Shown piece by piece: positions 49,601-59,205 of a DNA stretch of 64,000 nt. Source of the DNA: Macrostomum hystrix (lineage: Eukaryota > Platyhelminthes > Macrostomidae); the NCBI GenBank assembly GCA_950097015.1, contig CATNEN010000038.1:10064001-10128000 (forward strand), read 5' to 3'. A model generated the notes under the pieces. It did not search any database and was not told the DNA's origin. It saw only the letters and a list, made by a program, of their open reading frames with translations. How positions within the stretch are numbered: position 1 is the stretch's first letter; each line of letters begins with the position of its first letter. The position numbers and the translations under genes are program-made.

Positions 49601-52600
49601 ATCCTATCCTAATCCTATCCGATCCTAAATAAGGAACGATCCCAAATCCTCAGGAACAATCCCAAATCCTCAGGATCGATTCCAAATCCTCAGGAACAAT
49701 CCCAAATCCTCAGGATCGATTCCAAATCCACAGGAACGATCCCAAATTCTCAGGAACAATCCATAATCCTAAGGAACGATACCAAATCCTCAGGAACGAT
49801 CCCAAATCCTAAGGAACGATCCCAAATTCTCAGGAACACTCCCTAATCCTAAGGAACGATCCCAAATCCTCAGGAACGATCCCAAATCCTCAGGAACGAT
49901 CCCTAATCCTAAGGAACAATCCCAAATTCTCAGGAACACTCCCTAATCCTAAGGAACGATCCCAAATCCTCAGGAACGATCCCAAATCCTCAGGAACGAT
50001 CCCTAATCCTAACGAGCGATCCTTAATCCTCAAGAACGATCCCAAATCCACTGGAACGATCCCTAATCCTCAGGAACGATTTCAAATCATCAGGAACGAT
50101 AATAAGTCTTTAAAATTTTCCTAAATCCTCGAAGATCAATCCCAAATGATTAAAAGTGATGCCATCTAATATTCAGTTTGGGGCCCTACATTATCAGAAT
50201 GAATCCTTAAGTGTGTAGAGATCCACAGTCTGAATCCACAGTAAGCAATTCCTGACTGTATGTTTAGATCCATAGAAATGAGAAATATCACTTTAAACAA
50301 CATTGTGCTAATTTACGAAACCACTGACCGTAAGTTCTATTATTACGATTTTTTGCTTTTTACACCTGTCTTCTGTCAACTGCCTGTATTTTAGTAATAT
50401 CCTAATTAACACTGGCTACAGCAACTCTGCACAACCTGGCTTTATTAGCCCAGGATAACTTAATAACAATTCCCGCTTTATTTTGATAGCACCAGTTTTT
50501 TGGTCATTGTCACACTTCTTTGCGAAATTAAAGCGGAATTCCAGTGTTTTAGTTGTTTTGGTATCTTTTTTTTTCAGAACAAAATTCCGTTTCCTTGATT
50601 TTAATTCAAGAGGAAAAATATTAAAGTGTTTTGAATCCAGCGTTCTCTCTTTTATATAGACTTTTTGTGGCTTATTCTGGTAATCATGCACCAAAATCTT
50701 GACCGCAATTACTTTTTTGGTTTTTGGTCAAAAGACAGTTAGAATCTTACCTGATTCTAAATTGCTAAATCGTAGCAGATTCATTGGAATCGTAGCAGAT
50801 TTATATTGGAATCGTAGCAGATTTATGTTGGAATCGTAGCAGATTTATGTTGGAATCGTAGCAGATTTATGTTGGAATCGTAGCAGATTTATGTTGGAAT
50901 CGTAGCAGATTAATGTTGGAATCGTAGCAGATTTGTATTGGAATCGTAGCAGATTTATATTGGAATCATAGCAGATTTATATTGGAATCGTAGCAGATTT
51001 ATATTGGAATCATAGCAGATTTATATTGGAATCGTAGCAGATTTGTATTGGAATCGTAGCAGATTTATATTTCAGAATGAAGCTGTTCTGGTGAATTTGA
51101 CATAAGGAATCGCAGTAGTTAGAATCGAAGCGAGAAATAGTTGGAATCATAGCGGAAGCTGCATAGAATTTATACTCATTGTCGATTCCTTAACATTTAA
51201 CAGATTTTAAAATCATTACTACTAGTAGTATGCTGGTGCCACATTCAGTGCAAATGACGGGGCGATACTTTTTTAAGGATCAGCAGCTGCAGCGTCGCCC
51301 GTCGCCTAATCTCATTGACTATTTCCTTCTCGCTCTCAGACTGCAGCCGTTGGTCATAGGACCGATGCCATTGTGGCATCCTCTAGCACCGCATCTCAGC
51401 ATCAGAACCCGCAATATTTGGCGCCTCAGAAGCTGCCTCGGCGACTGTCTTGTATTGCTTCTTCCCCAGCAATGAGCGTTGTAGGTTTTTTAGCGTTTCG
51501 ATGCCTCTGTCGCGTTGCATATTTGAATCGAAAATCTGTGAAAAGTACTAACGAATTTTAATTTGCTAGTTACTAAAATGATTGTGTCAAACTATAATGT
51601 TACCCTTATTTTAGGGTGTTATACAACCGCCTATCTTTCACCATCTTTCCAACTACAAGGACTGAAGCAACCCCACTTTCTCTCTGTGAAATTTTGTTTA
51701 GACTACGGCTCTTTCTCCACCCATCTCATATCCCTCTCTGAGAAATTTCGCCCCTGTTACCACCCACCCCACCTCCCCGAGCGAAATTCTGTCCCTCTCT
51801 TCACCCACCCCAACTTTTACAGTGAAATTTCATCGCTTTCTTCACCCACCCCACCTCCTTCCAGACAACTTCTGTCCCTCTCTCCACCCACCCCACCTTT
51901 TCCCAGTGAAATTTCATCGCTTTCTTCACCCACCTCACCTCCTCTCAGACAAATTCCGTCTCTTTCCTCGACCGCCCCAAGTCGTCCCGTAAATTGCTTG
52001 GAGCTTTGTACATATACGCTCGTTTATATCAAAGCATGTTTTAATCACTATTGATTTCTAATGCTACATAATCATAATTAGGCGCTTCATTGGTCGTAAT
52101 TTGATTTGTTCGATTGGCATCTACTCCGATTTGGCATGCAACAAATATATAAGTAATTTGCTTCCGTGGACTTATTTTTACTTAGCTATCATTTCTGCAT
52201 TTTTTAATTACATGTAAATTAACAGACTTACTTTAAATTTTGCTCGTGACTGGTATGTTACTTATTTGGTGGCACGGTTTTTTATATAAAAACGCTTTTT
52301 TTAATCGTGCACATTACTACTCATTATTTGTTTGATGAGCCTTTCATATAATATTTTATTTATTTAGCGAAATTCTTTCTCATTCATACCAGCCGCGGAA
52401 AGAGTGCATGGAGGCGGTGCACCGTCTGCAGAGTGAGCCTCTGCCTGAGAGGCTCTGCATTGTCTGCACCGCTGAGGCTGGAGGACGGGTGAGAGCTGCT
52501 GTTTTCTGTTGCACTTCTGATGACCACCCGATTCGCATGCATCTGAATTTGCTTGAATTATTTACGTCTTTTTTATTTTAGATAAAATCCCTCCCTCTGC

Positions 52601-55412
52601 ACCCACCTCACCTCCACTTGCTAAACACTCGTCCCTCTGCACCCACCTCACCTCCACTTGCTAAACTCTCGTCCCTCTGCACCCACCTCACCTCCACTTG
52701 CTAAACTCTCGTCCCTCTGCACCCACCTCACCTCCACTTGCTAAACTCTCGTCCCTCTGCACCCACCTCACCTCCAATCGCTAGACTCTCGTCCCACTTC
52801 ACCTGCACTCACCTCACCTCTATTTGCCAATATCTCGTCTGTCTGCGCCAACCTCACTCTACTCCTAATTTAATAACAAAGACCATACCACAAGAGAGCA
52901 AACTCTGCCACGTGCTCACAGGCCCTGCTGGAGGCTCTCCAGTCCGAAGCTGGTCTTCCCTGTGTACCCACGGCTTCTCCTGCCGACTGTCGCCACGCCA
53001 TCGGTCACGTCGCAGCCGCATTGGCTCAGACGCCCAATCCCATTGGCCGAGCTGCCGCGCCGCCGCCACCGGCGCTCCATCGAATCTGCCTGCTCGGCTC
53101 CGACCAGCACGCCAACGCCGTCCTGCGCGCCTACGTTGATCACTTCGGCTCTAGGCCGCCTGGCTGGCAGTCCCGAGTTCGATTCCACTACGTTCCCCTG
53201 CCAAGCGGCTCGACCGCCTGCGCCCAACTCGGGCGCCACTTGGCCGCCTGCGACCCGGCCTACGCCAAGCTGTTCTTCGCCGACGACTGGCGCGACTGTC
53301 CACCTGGCGAGGCGGCCAGGCGAGTTCGACGATACCTGACGGGTGCCAGCGGACTCCTTGGCCTGCCAATCGGCGAAGTCATGCTTGCCACCGGACTGCG
53401 CCACGCCGAGTCCGCGGACTGCTCCGATGTCACAACGCCCCAGCAGCAGCAACAGCAGCATCAACAGCAGCAGCAGCAGCAGCAACAACAACAGCAACAA
53501 ACGTCGGCATCGACTGCGTCATCTGCTGCAGCTGCGACGTCGGCTGCATCGGCTTCGGCTTCTTCGTCTGGCGGTACTAGCGATGGCGCCGGTAGCTCCG
53601 TCGCCGCCGCCGACGACATCGTCGACTCGACAAGCGGCTTCTCTTCCTGCCCGCTTGGCGCCCAAACTTTTGTGCCCTTCATCGTCGGCGTCCGCATCGG
53701 GCTGGCCGATCATCCCGACAGCGACGGCGAGCAGCAGGGCCATCATCTGCACCATCATCACCATCACCATCTCCTGCAGACATCGCCAGCCGGTCTGCTG
53801 CATCACGGCTCCTCAACGCCGCCGCAGAGTCCCAATCTCAACACTGACGGCGTCGGCGGTGGCAGCGCGTCCAGCTCCAGCGGCGACTTTGTCGACCTTC
53901 AATTGGACTATTGGACTTCGGGCAACGAGCGCAAGACTGCTCTGAAGCCTGCCTTTCGCGCTCTGCACATCAGCCGCCTGGTGCCGCCCTCCAGCAGTGC
54001 CTCGATTGAAGATTCCGGCACCGCTAACAAAGGCTCCACACTCGGCAGTGGCGGTGGCGGCGGCGGCTTTGTCGCGAAGAGCCTGGTTATGACTGTCGTC
54101 AACCGAGAAAAGAAACAGAAAAGTGAGTTTTAGGATTTTCGATTCAAAATTTTAACCACTGCCAGAGCCGCTGGAAAATCATCACCGAGAAAAGCGTCTA
54201 TAATCGTTGCTAGAATCACCTAGGAATCGTAGCTAGATAAGTCCTTGGAATCGTAGCTAGGTTAGTCCTAGGAATCGTAGCTAGATTAATCCTAGGAATC
54301 GTAGCTAGATTAATCCTTGGAATCGTAGCTAGATTAATCCTTGGAATCGTAGCTAGATTAATCCTTGGAATCGTAGCTAGGTTAGTCCTAGGAATCGTTG
54401 CTAGAATCACCTAGGAATCGTAGCTAGATAAGTCCTTGGAATCGTAGCTAGGTTAGTCCTAGGAATCGTAGCTAGATTAATCCTAGGAATCGTAGCTAGA
54501 TTAATCCTTGGAATCGTAGCTAGATTAATCCTTGGAATCGTAGCTAGATTAATCCTTGGAATCGTAGCTAGATTAATCCTTGGAATCGTAGCTAAAACCG
54601 CAATAGCTAGCTTCTATTAAAAATTGTAGGCCCTTAAAAGTAAATATAATTTGGCATTGCATTGTACCCAAATTTTCCGACATTTCAGTTATGCGACTTG
54701 GCAAGAAAGCCAAGGAGACGGAGGGCAAACGGGAGGTTGTTGAAAATCTGTCCAGATTGATCTGCACCAGCAAGAGTCAGAGCCATCCGATGAAGGGTGA
54801 GACAGACCTTGGTGCATTTTTTTAATTTTATTATCAATTTGCTTAAGATACAAGTATTTTAAAGGGGGTCGGTGGCAGAGCGGTTAACGCGTTTGCCTCT
54901 CGCACCAAGGTCCCTATAAGTTCGATTCCACGGCGAGGCCATATTTATTTGGGGCGCAGCCGCGGAGAGAAGGCTTGGGGGCTTGTCGTGAAATTCACGC
55001 CCCTGAGGGCCAACCTCCAAGGCACAGTGAGAGTGTACACTGCCTGACGATGAGAAAGTCAGGGCAGATGTACACACCTGTGTGAGCGTGTGCCTGCGTA
55101 CAGTATCTGGGTGTGTGTGTGCTCAGGAGTCAGCGAAATGGGCAGAATTGCCTCCTCGCTGGCTGCGGGTCTAGTGTTACCAAATGATTACTTTTATTAT
55201 TATTATTAAGATATTTTAATGTTAGCGCTAATGTAACGATTCATGGATAATCGTTACTTTTTTCTTGACTGAAATTTTCTTTCTGAAATCTTTCAGTTGT
55301 CGTTGACGGAGTTGACTGGTCCGGTGTGAAGTTTTTCCAGCTCTCCTCCCAGTGGCAGACCAACGTGAAACAGATGCCCATAGCTGTGTTCCAAGCTGGC
55401 AAATCCGGCTGA
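43614..55412 (+). CDS. PACS: PACS, phosphofurin acidic cluster sorting protein (complete, ten exons)
   Basis: Exons: 43614-43702, 45299-45575, 45800-46195, 46275-46370, 48715-49224, 51340-51480, 52393-52488, 52922-54122, 54689-54796, 55297-55412 (stop TGA). The total is 3030 nt, 1009 residues, with phases matching at all nine joins. The N-terminal cargo (furin)-binding region reads MSAFWESEKSSPCIIPR, then VLLIRIDRMCVYANN and LLIMLQRRKKYKN, parallel to vertebrate PACS1/2. Exon 3 ends in an acidic stretch. The C-terminal PACS domain is unmistakable: LPERLCIVCTAEA, FVPFIVGVRIGLAD, LQLDYWTSGN, LVMTVVNREKK, ENLSRLICTSKSQ, VVDGVDWSGVKFFQLSSQWQ. PACS proteins link acidic-cluster cargo to AP-1/COPI for TGN and ER-mitochondria traffic. 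Glutamine runs in exons 5 and 8 and a His-rich patch in exon 8 are low-complexity insertions. Exon 1 is only 89 nt. Six of nine introns hold tandem arrays; intron 9 holds a SINE. Confidence 0.93.
43920..44180. other. GC-richer patch in PACS intron 1
   Basis: It is open on both strands (67 codons plus, 79 minus; the minus frame includes MAVSMYAKIYPMVGGADVAV). It is not in any PACS alignment I know and the exon 1-2 join is in frame without it. It may be an unrelated gene fragment. Confidence 0.3.
45069..45253 (+). mobile_element. Short truncated copy of the hAT-like element in PACS intron 1
   Basis: The right end read in complement is CCAGGGGTCAGCAAACT. GGGCCAAAGAGAGAACCTAA and the CAGTATCC...TATCTTTCCCCTGTCT junction match the copy at 22.5-24.6 kb. 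It contains only about six 16-bp units (CTATCTCATCTCTCCC). The left terminal repeat is missing. It ends 45 bp before PACS exon 2. Confidence 0.7.
46430..46570. repeat. Degenerate repeat of GATTCTAAGAA(C/T)TGAA type
   Basis: About five diverged units of roughly 30 bp lie at the start of PACS intron 4. Confidence 0.5.
47158..47382. repeat. 20-bp near-perfect minisatellite, 11 units, each a hairpin
   Basis: Unit is GGAATCTGAATCCTTCAGAT; ATCTGAA and TTCAGAT are exact reverse complements around TCC. Only one internal substitution is seen (CTGTATCC). PACS intron 4. Confidence 0.97.
48150..48665. repeat. 21-bp minisatellite merging into a related diverged array
   Basis: About 11 nearly perfect units of TTGATAATCATCTGATTTGA plus A are followed by diverged GATGGAAAATNATAATCANCT units with ATCAGCTGAT palindromes. 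The array reaches to about 50 bp before PACS exon 5. Confidence 0.95.
49310..50115. repeat. 20-bp minisatellite, about 40 units
   Basis: Unit is AACGATCCCAAATCCTCAGG, in PACS intron 5. Acceptor-like in gene sense (CCCAAATCCTCAGG). Confidence 0.95.
50765..51068. repeat. 22-bp minisatellite, about 14 units
   Basis: Unit is GAATCGTAGCAGATTTATGT plus TG, in PACS intron 5. It shares GGAATCGTAGC with the arrays at 26.3 and 54.2 kb. Confidence 0.95.
51660..51990. repeat. Pyrimidine-rich repeat of about 35 bp in PACS intron 6
   Basis: Diverged units contain TCACCCACCCCACCTCC and a (G/C)AAATT(C/T)(C/T)GTC segment. The open frame across it is fortuitous. Confidence 0.8.
52590..52815. repeat. 40-bp minisatellite, five to six units
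   Basis: Unit contains CTCGTCCCTCTGCACCCACC and TCACCTCCACTTGCTAAACT, in PACS intron 7. Each unit has a branchpoint-like GCTAAAC before a pyrimidine tract. Confidence 0.93.
54205..54595. repeat. 24-bp minisatellite, about 16 units
   Basis: Unit contains GAATCGTAGCTAGATTAATC and CTTG, in PACS intron 8. A block of about 200 bp appears duplicated, with ATCACCTAGGAATCGTAGCT at 54215 and 54408. Confidence 0.95.
54863..55211 (+). mobile_element. SINE-B, full length with exact target duplication
   Basis: The tRNA-Leu/Ser-like head has A box TGGCAGAGCGG and B box AAGTTCGATTCC. The body includes TACACACCTGTGTGAGCG and ends in an ATT-type tail. TATTTTAA is present at 54855-54862 and again at 55212-55219, an exact 8-bp target duplication. 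It sits in PACS intron 9 in gene sense. Confidence 0.9.
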
Positions 55413-55649
55413 GTTAACGATTTTGGTTGCTATGGAAAACTTCGTGAATTTATTTGCGTGTAAATTTTTCTATTTCTCTTGCAGATTATACTAAGTTAGC
55501 TTTGTTGCTGTGACTGTTTTCCCGACTAAATTGTCGTGTTTGTAGAGTGTTAAAATATCGTTGCTACGGATATGGAAGCATTATCAATTAAGCTACCGTT
55601 GCTATGAAAGCTTTCTTGTCCTGACTTCCGTTGCCATGGTGATTTTCTT

Positions 55650-55978
55650 GTCCTGAATACGGTAGTTTTCACGACTGAATCACCGTTGCTATGGTAGTTT
55701 CACGACCGAATCACCGTTGCTATGGTAGTTTCACGACCGAATCACCGTTGCTATGGTAGTTTCACGACCGAATCACCGTTGCTATGGTAGTTTCCATGAC
55801 TGAATCACCGTTGCTATGGTAGTTTCACGACCGAATCACCGTTGCTATGGTAGTTTCCATGACTGAATCACCGTTGCTATGGTAGTTTCCATGACTGAAT
55901 CACCGTTGCTATGGTAGTTTCACGACTGAATCACCGTTGCTATGGTAGTTTCCATGACTGAATCACCGTTGCTATGGT
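55650..55978. repeat. 31/33-bp minisatellite, about 10 units, downstream of PACS stop
   Basis: Unit contains CACCGTTGCTATGGTAGTTT and CACGACTGAAT, with a CCATGACTGAAT variant. It is probably in the PACS 3'UTR or just past it. AATAAA strings follow at 56111 and farther on. Confidence 0.95.
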
Positions 55979-56739
55979 CAGTTTTTAATAGACTATTAAT
56001 AGAATTTTAATAGATTTTCGTTGCTATGGAAACACTTATTATTCAAAGCCCCTTGCAAACTAGAACCAGCCGTTGTGTAACCTCAATCGATAGATTTTTT
56101 CTCTTTTTGAAATAAAAAGTCAGCCAGGTTTTTAGTCATTGTGGTTTGTTATTGATGTGCGAATCGTTACATTCACTGTGCTCTGCAATAAATTTACGTG
56201 CTTAATAATTTGTTACAACTCGCAATAAAAAAATATTTTAGGTTTTCGTTGTAATTTGTTGCTATGCTAAGTTTGTGAGCCGTTGCAATAGTTATTTGTT
56301 GTGGCTTGTTTTTGTTCTGTCTGTCTTTCTCTGTTATCGCGTTCGCAATTATTAATCCAAAATTGTTTAGCTTATTTTAATTTATGAGTTTATATTACAT
56401 CTGTGCAATTTTTATAATATTTTAAATGTTTGCTTTTTTGTTTAAATTTATGTTTTGATTTTAAATTAAAGACGACCGCATACTTTTACATTCAAAGATC
56501 GTTTTTCGAGACACTTAGCCTGGTCTGCGGACAATTTGTAAATGTCTAATTCCCTTATCACTTTGTATTTATGTGTTTATTTATTTATTCAGTCCGTTCG
56601 AAGCGATTTAAATAAACAGCAAAACAGAAATATATTAGCTTTGCTCTTGTTAGCGAACTCGTAATTTGTTGTCACCTGTTTCTGTTCCTTCTTAAGCCAC
56701 AGAACTTCCTTAGTTTAATGTTTTAAGCAGACATTTTTA

Positions 56740-57460
56740 TTTACTTATCTTTCTCCTCAACCTACTCACTCACTTATCTCCTCTACCTACCCACCTCTCT
56801 CCTCTACCTACTCGCCTATCTCCTCTACCTACTCGCCTGTCTCCTCTACCTACCCACCTGTCTCCTCTACCTACCCACCTGTCTCCTCTACCTACTCGCC
56901 TATCTCCTCTACCTACTCGCCTGTCTCCTCTACCTACCCACCTGTCTCCTCTACCTACCCACCTGTCTCCTCTACCTACTCGCCTATCTCCTCTACCTAC
57001 TCGCCTGTCTCCTCTACCTACTCGCCTGTCTCCTCTACCTACCCACCTGTCTCCTCTACCTACCCACCTGTCTCCTCTACCTACTCGCCTATCTCCTCTA
57101 CCTACTCGCCTGTCTCCTCTACCTACCCACCTGTCTCCTCTACCTACCCACCTGTCTCCTCTACCTACTCGCCTATCTCCTCTACCTACTCGCCTGTCTC
57201 CTCTACCTACCCACCTGTCTCCTCTACCTACCCACCTGTCTCCTCTACCTACCCACCTGTCTCCTCTACCTACTCGCCTATCTCCTCTACCTAATCACCT
57301 ATCTCCTCTACCTACTCGCCTATCTCCTCTACCTACCCACCTGTCTCCTCTACCTACTCGCCTATCTCCTCTACCTACCCACCTGTCTCCTCTACCTACT
57401 CGCCTATCTCCTCTAGCTAATCACCTATCTCCTCTACCTACTCGCCTATCTCCTCGACCC
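56740..57460. repeat. 21-bp minisatellite, about 33 units, with an 84-bp higher-order repeat
   Basis: Unit is CTCCTCTACCTACTCGCCTA plus T, with CTCGCCTGT and CCCACCTGT variants. The variants recur in the order A-B-C-C through the left two thirds. Intergenic between PACS and MRPL27; strictly pyrimidine-rich on the plus strand. Confidence 0.96.
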
Positions 57461-57971
57461 ACAATCTCTAACTACCAAAATATTTCCTCTGCCTTATTAT
57501 ATTCCTCTCCTGTACTACTCTTCCATCCTTTAACTGCTCCTTCGTCTCATATTTTTTCATAACAATTCATTTATCTATCATTCTTAAATTTCCAACATGA
57601 TCTTGGCGTTTCCATGCTCCAATATCGCTAATATGATTTTAAACAGTACACAATTGACTGTTGTGTAACGTCTTAAACCAGCTTCTTCTGTCCCACGAGT
57701 TGTTGAATTTTATGTAAAAAAGCTCTAAAACACTAATATCTTAGTATTATTTCTGGCTTAATTGTCGCTTATAATTTCTAAGGAAAACTTTTTTGCGCTA
57801 TATTAATTATCCACCTGTTGTCGCCCAAATATTTTAGCTATTTTAAGAGCAAAATAAACCAAGGCGTTTTTATAGGGTGCGTGTTTGCTTGCACATCTCC
57901 TCCACTATGAGCTGCTTCTTCAGTCATTTTACACTTAATAGTTTCTGCATTTTCTGAAGTCCTCTTAAACA

Positions 57972-58560
57972 GTCTGCTCAGCCTCCGTCCTCCCAGATTC
58001 CCCCAGGCTGAGCCTCCGTCTTCCCAGATTCCCCCAGGCTGAGCCTCCGTCTTCCCAGATCCCCCAGGCTGAGCCTCCGTCCTCCCAGATTCCCCCAGGC
58101 TGAGCCTCCGTCCTCCCAGATTCCCCCAGGCTGAGCCTCCGTCCTCCCAGATCCCCAGTCTGAGCCTCCGTCCTCCCAGATTCCCCCAGGCTGAGCCTCC
58201 GTCCTCCCAGATTCCCCCAGGCTGAGCCTCCGTCCTCCCAGATCCCCAGTCTGAGCCTCCGTCCTCCCAGATCCCCAGTCTGAGTCTCCGTCCTCCCAGA
58301 TTCCCCCAGGCTGAGCCTCCGTCCTCCCAGATTCCCCCAGGCTGAGCCTCCGTCCTCCCAGATTCCCAGGCTGAGCCTCCGTCCTCCCAGATTCCCCCAG
58401 GCTGAGCCTCCGTCCTCCCAGATTCCCCCAGGCTGAGCCTCCGTCCTCCCAGATTCCCCCAGGCTGAGCCTCCGTCCTCCCAGATTCCCCCAGGCTGAGC
58501 CTCCATCCTCCCAGATCCCCAGTCTGAGCCTCCGTCCTCCCACATCACCAGGCTGAGCCT
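57972..58560. repeat. 31-bp minisatellite, about 19 units, directly upstream of MRPL27
   Basis: Unit contains GCCTCCGTCCTCCCAGATTC and CCCCAGGCTGA. It ends about 30 bp before the MRPL27 acceptor. Each unit has two acceptor-like CAGs in gene sense. The 240-codon minus-strand open frames are artefacts. Confidence 0.96.
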
Positions 58561-58589
58561 CCTTGACGCGCCAAATTGCTGCATTCCAG

Positions 58590-59205
58590 TCCGTCACCAT
58601 TAGTCGCTGTGGTTGCGCTTTGCGCCGCCTGCTTTCCTTGCCATTGTCGGCGAAGCTTCCGGCAGTCGCCACCGGCGCTGTCATCCAGCGGCATCAGCAG
58701 CAGCAGCAGAGTCGTGGCTACGCTGGCGGTATTAAGAAGGTGCCAAATCTAGAGGATCACCCGAAGCGGCGCAAGGGCCGCCATGCACGGCCATTGTTTA
58801 ATGCCCAGTTTCGTGGCTTCACCTTCAACGAGGGTTCCAGGGTAATTTGGGCGCTTTTTCTCTGTTTGCAAGAAAACGCATACAAAAGCGCGTGTTATCG
58901 TTATTTAAAAAGCATTCCTATATTTCCCGTCATTTCAGGTTCGAACCAACGACGTCCTGCTGCGCCAAATCGGGCTTCAATTCTATCCAGGCGAGAACGT
59001 GCGTTTAAATCGCGAAAACTGGGACTTAGTAGCGGAATCGGACGGTCGGTTGCTCCTGACTACGGAGCTGCTGGAGCCCCTTCCAGACAGTCCGCTCTAC
59101 GAGCTCGTAAAGGCTGGCCAGGCCTTTGAAAAGGTGTTTGTCCATGTTGTACGCATGCCAGAGGACGAACTCAAGCCGGAGTATAAGCTTGTGTCATTAG
59201 TTTAA
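58590..59205 (+). CDS. mRpL27: Mitochondrial ribosomal protein L27 (bL27m); start codon probably supplied by spliced leader
   Basis: Two exons, 58590-58841 and 58939-59205, joined in phase 0 with GT-AG ends; the stop is TAA. The first exon begins after an acceptor (TGCATTCCAG) and has no in-frame ATG. If an SL ending in AUG is joined here, the protein is M followed by SVTISRCGCALRRLLSLPLS, a good mitochondrial presequence, about 173 residues in all. The body has basic GRHARP, then VRTNDVLLRQIGLQFYPGEN, matching the bL27 core (residues around AGNIIATQR.FRWHPG), and an FEKVFVHVV...EYKLVSLV end that resembles animal L27. bL27m sits near the peptidyl-transferase centre of the mitoribosome. An undetected upstream cis exon carrying the ATG is the alternative to trans-splicing. 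The gene reads out of a 31-bp minisatellite immediately upstream. Confidence 0.8.

Noticed and set aside
50416-50694. 92-codon minus-strand open frame, Lys-rich
   Set aside because: It lies antisense within a PACS intron, is unrecognisable, and has no supporting splice or domain signal.
54863-54930. Possible tRNA gene (A and B boxes)
   Set aside because: It is the head of a SINE: no complete cloverleaf, and the body and tail are shared with two other copies. The same holds for 25.30 and 41.19 kb on the minus strand.
57838-58684. 239- and 248-codon minus-strand frames of GGRRLSLG repeats
   Set aside because: 31-bp minisatellite antisense to MRPL27; it continues into the antisense of a conserved exon.
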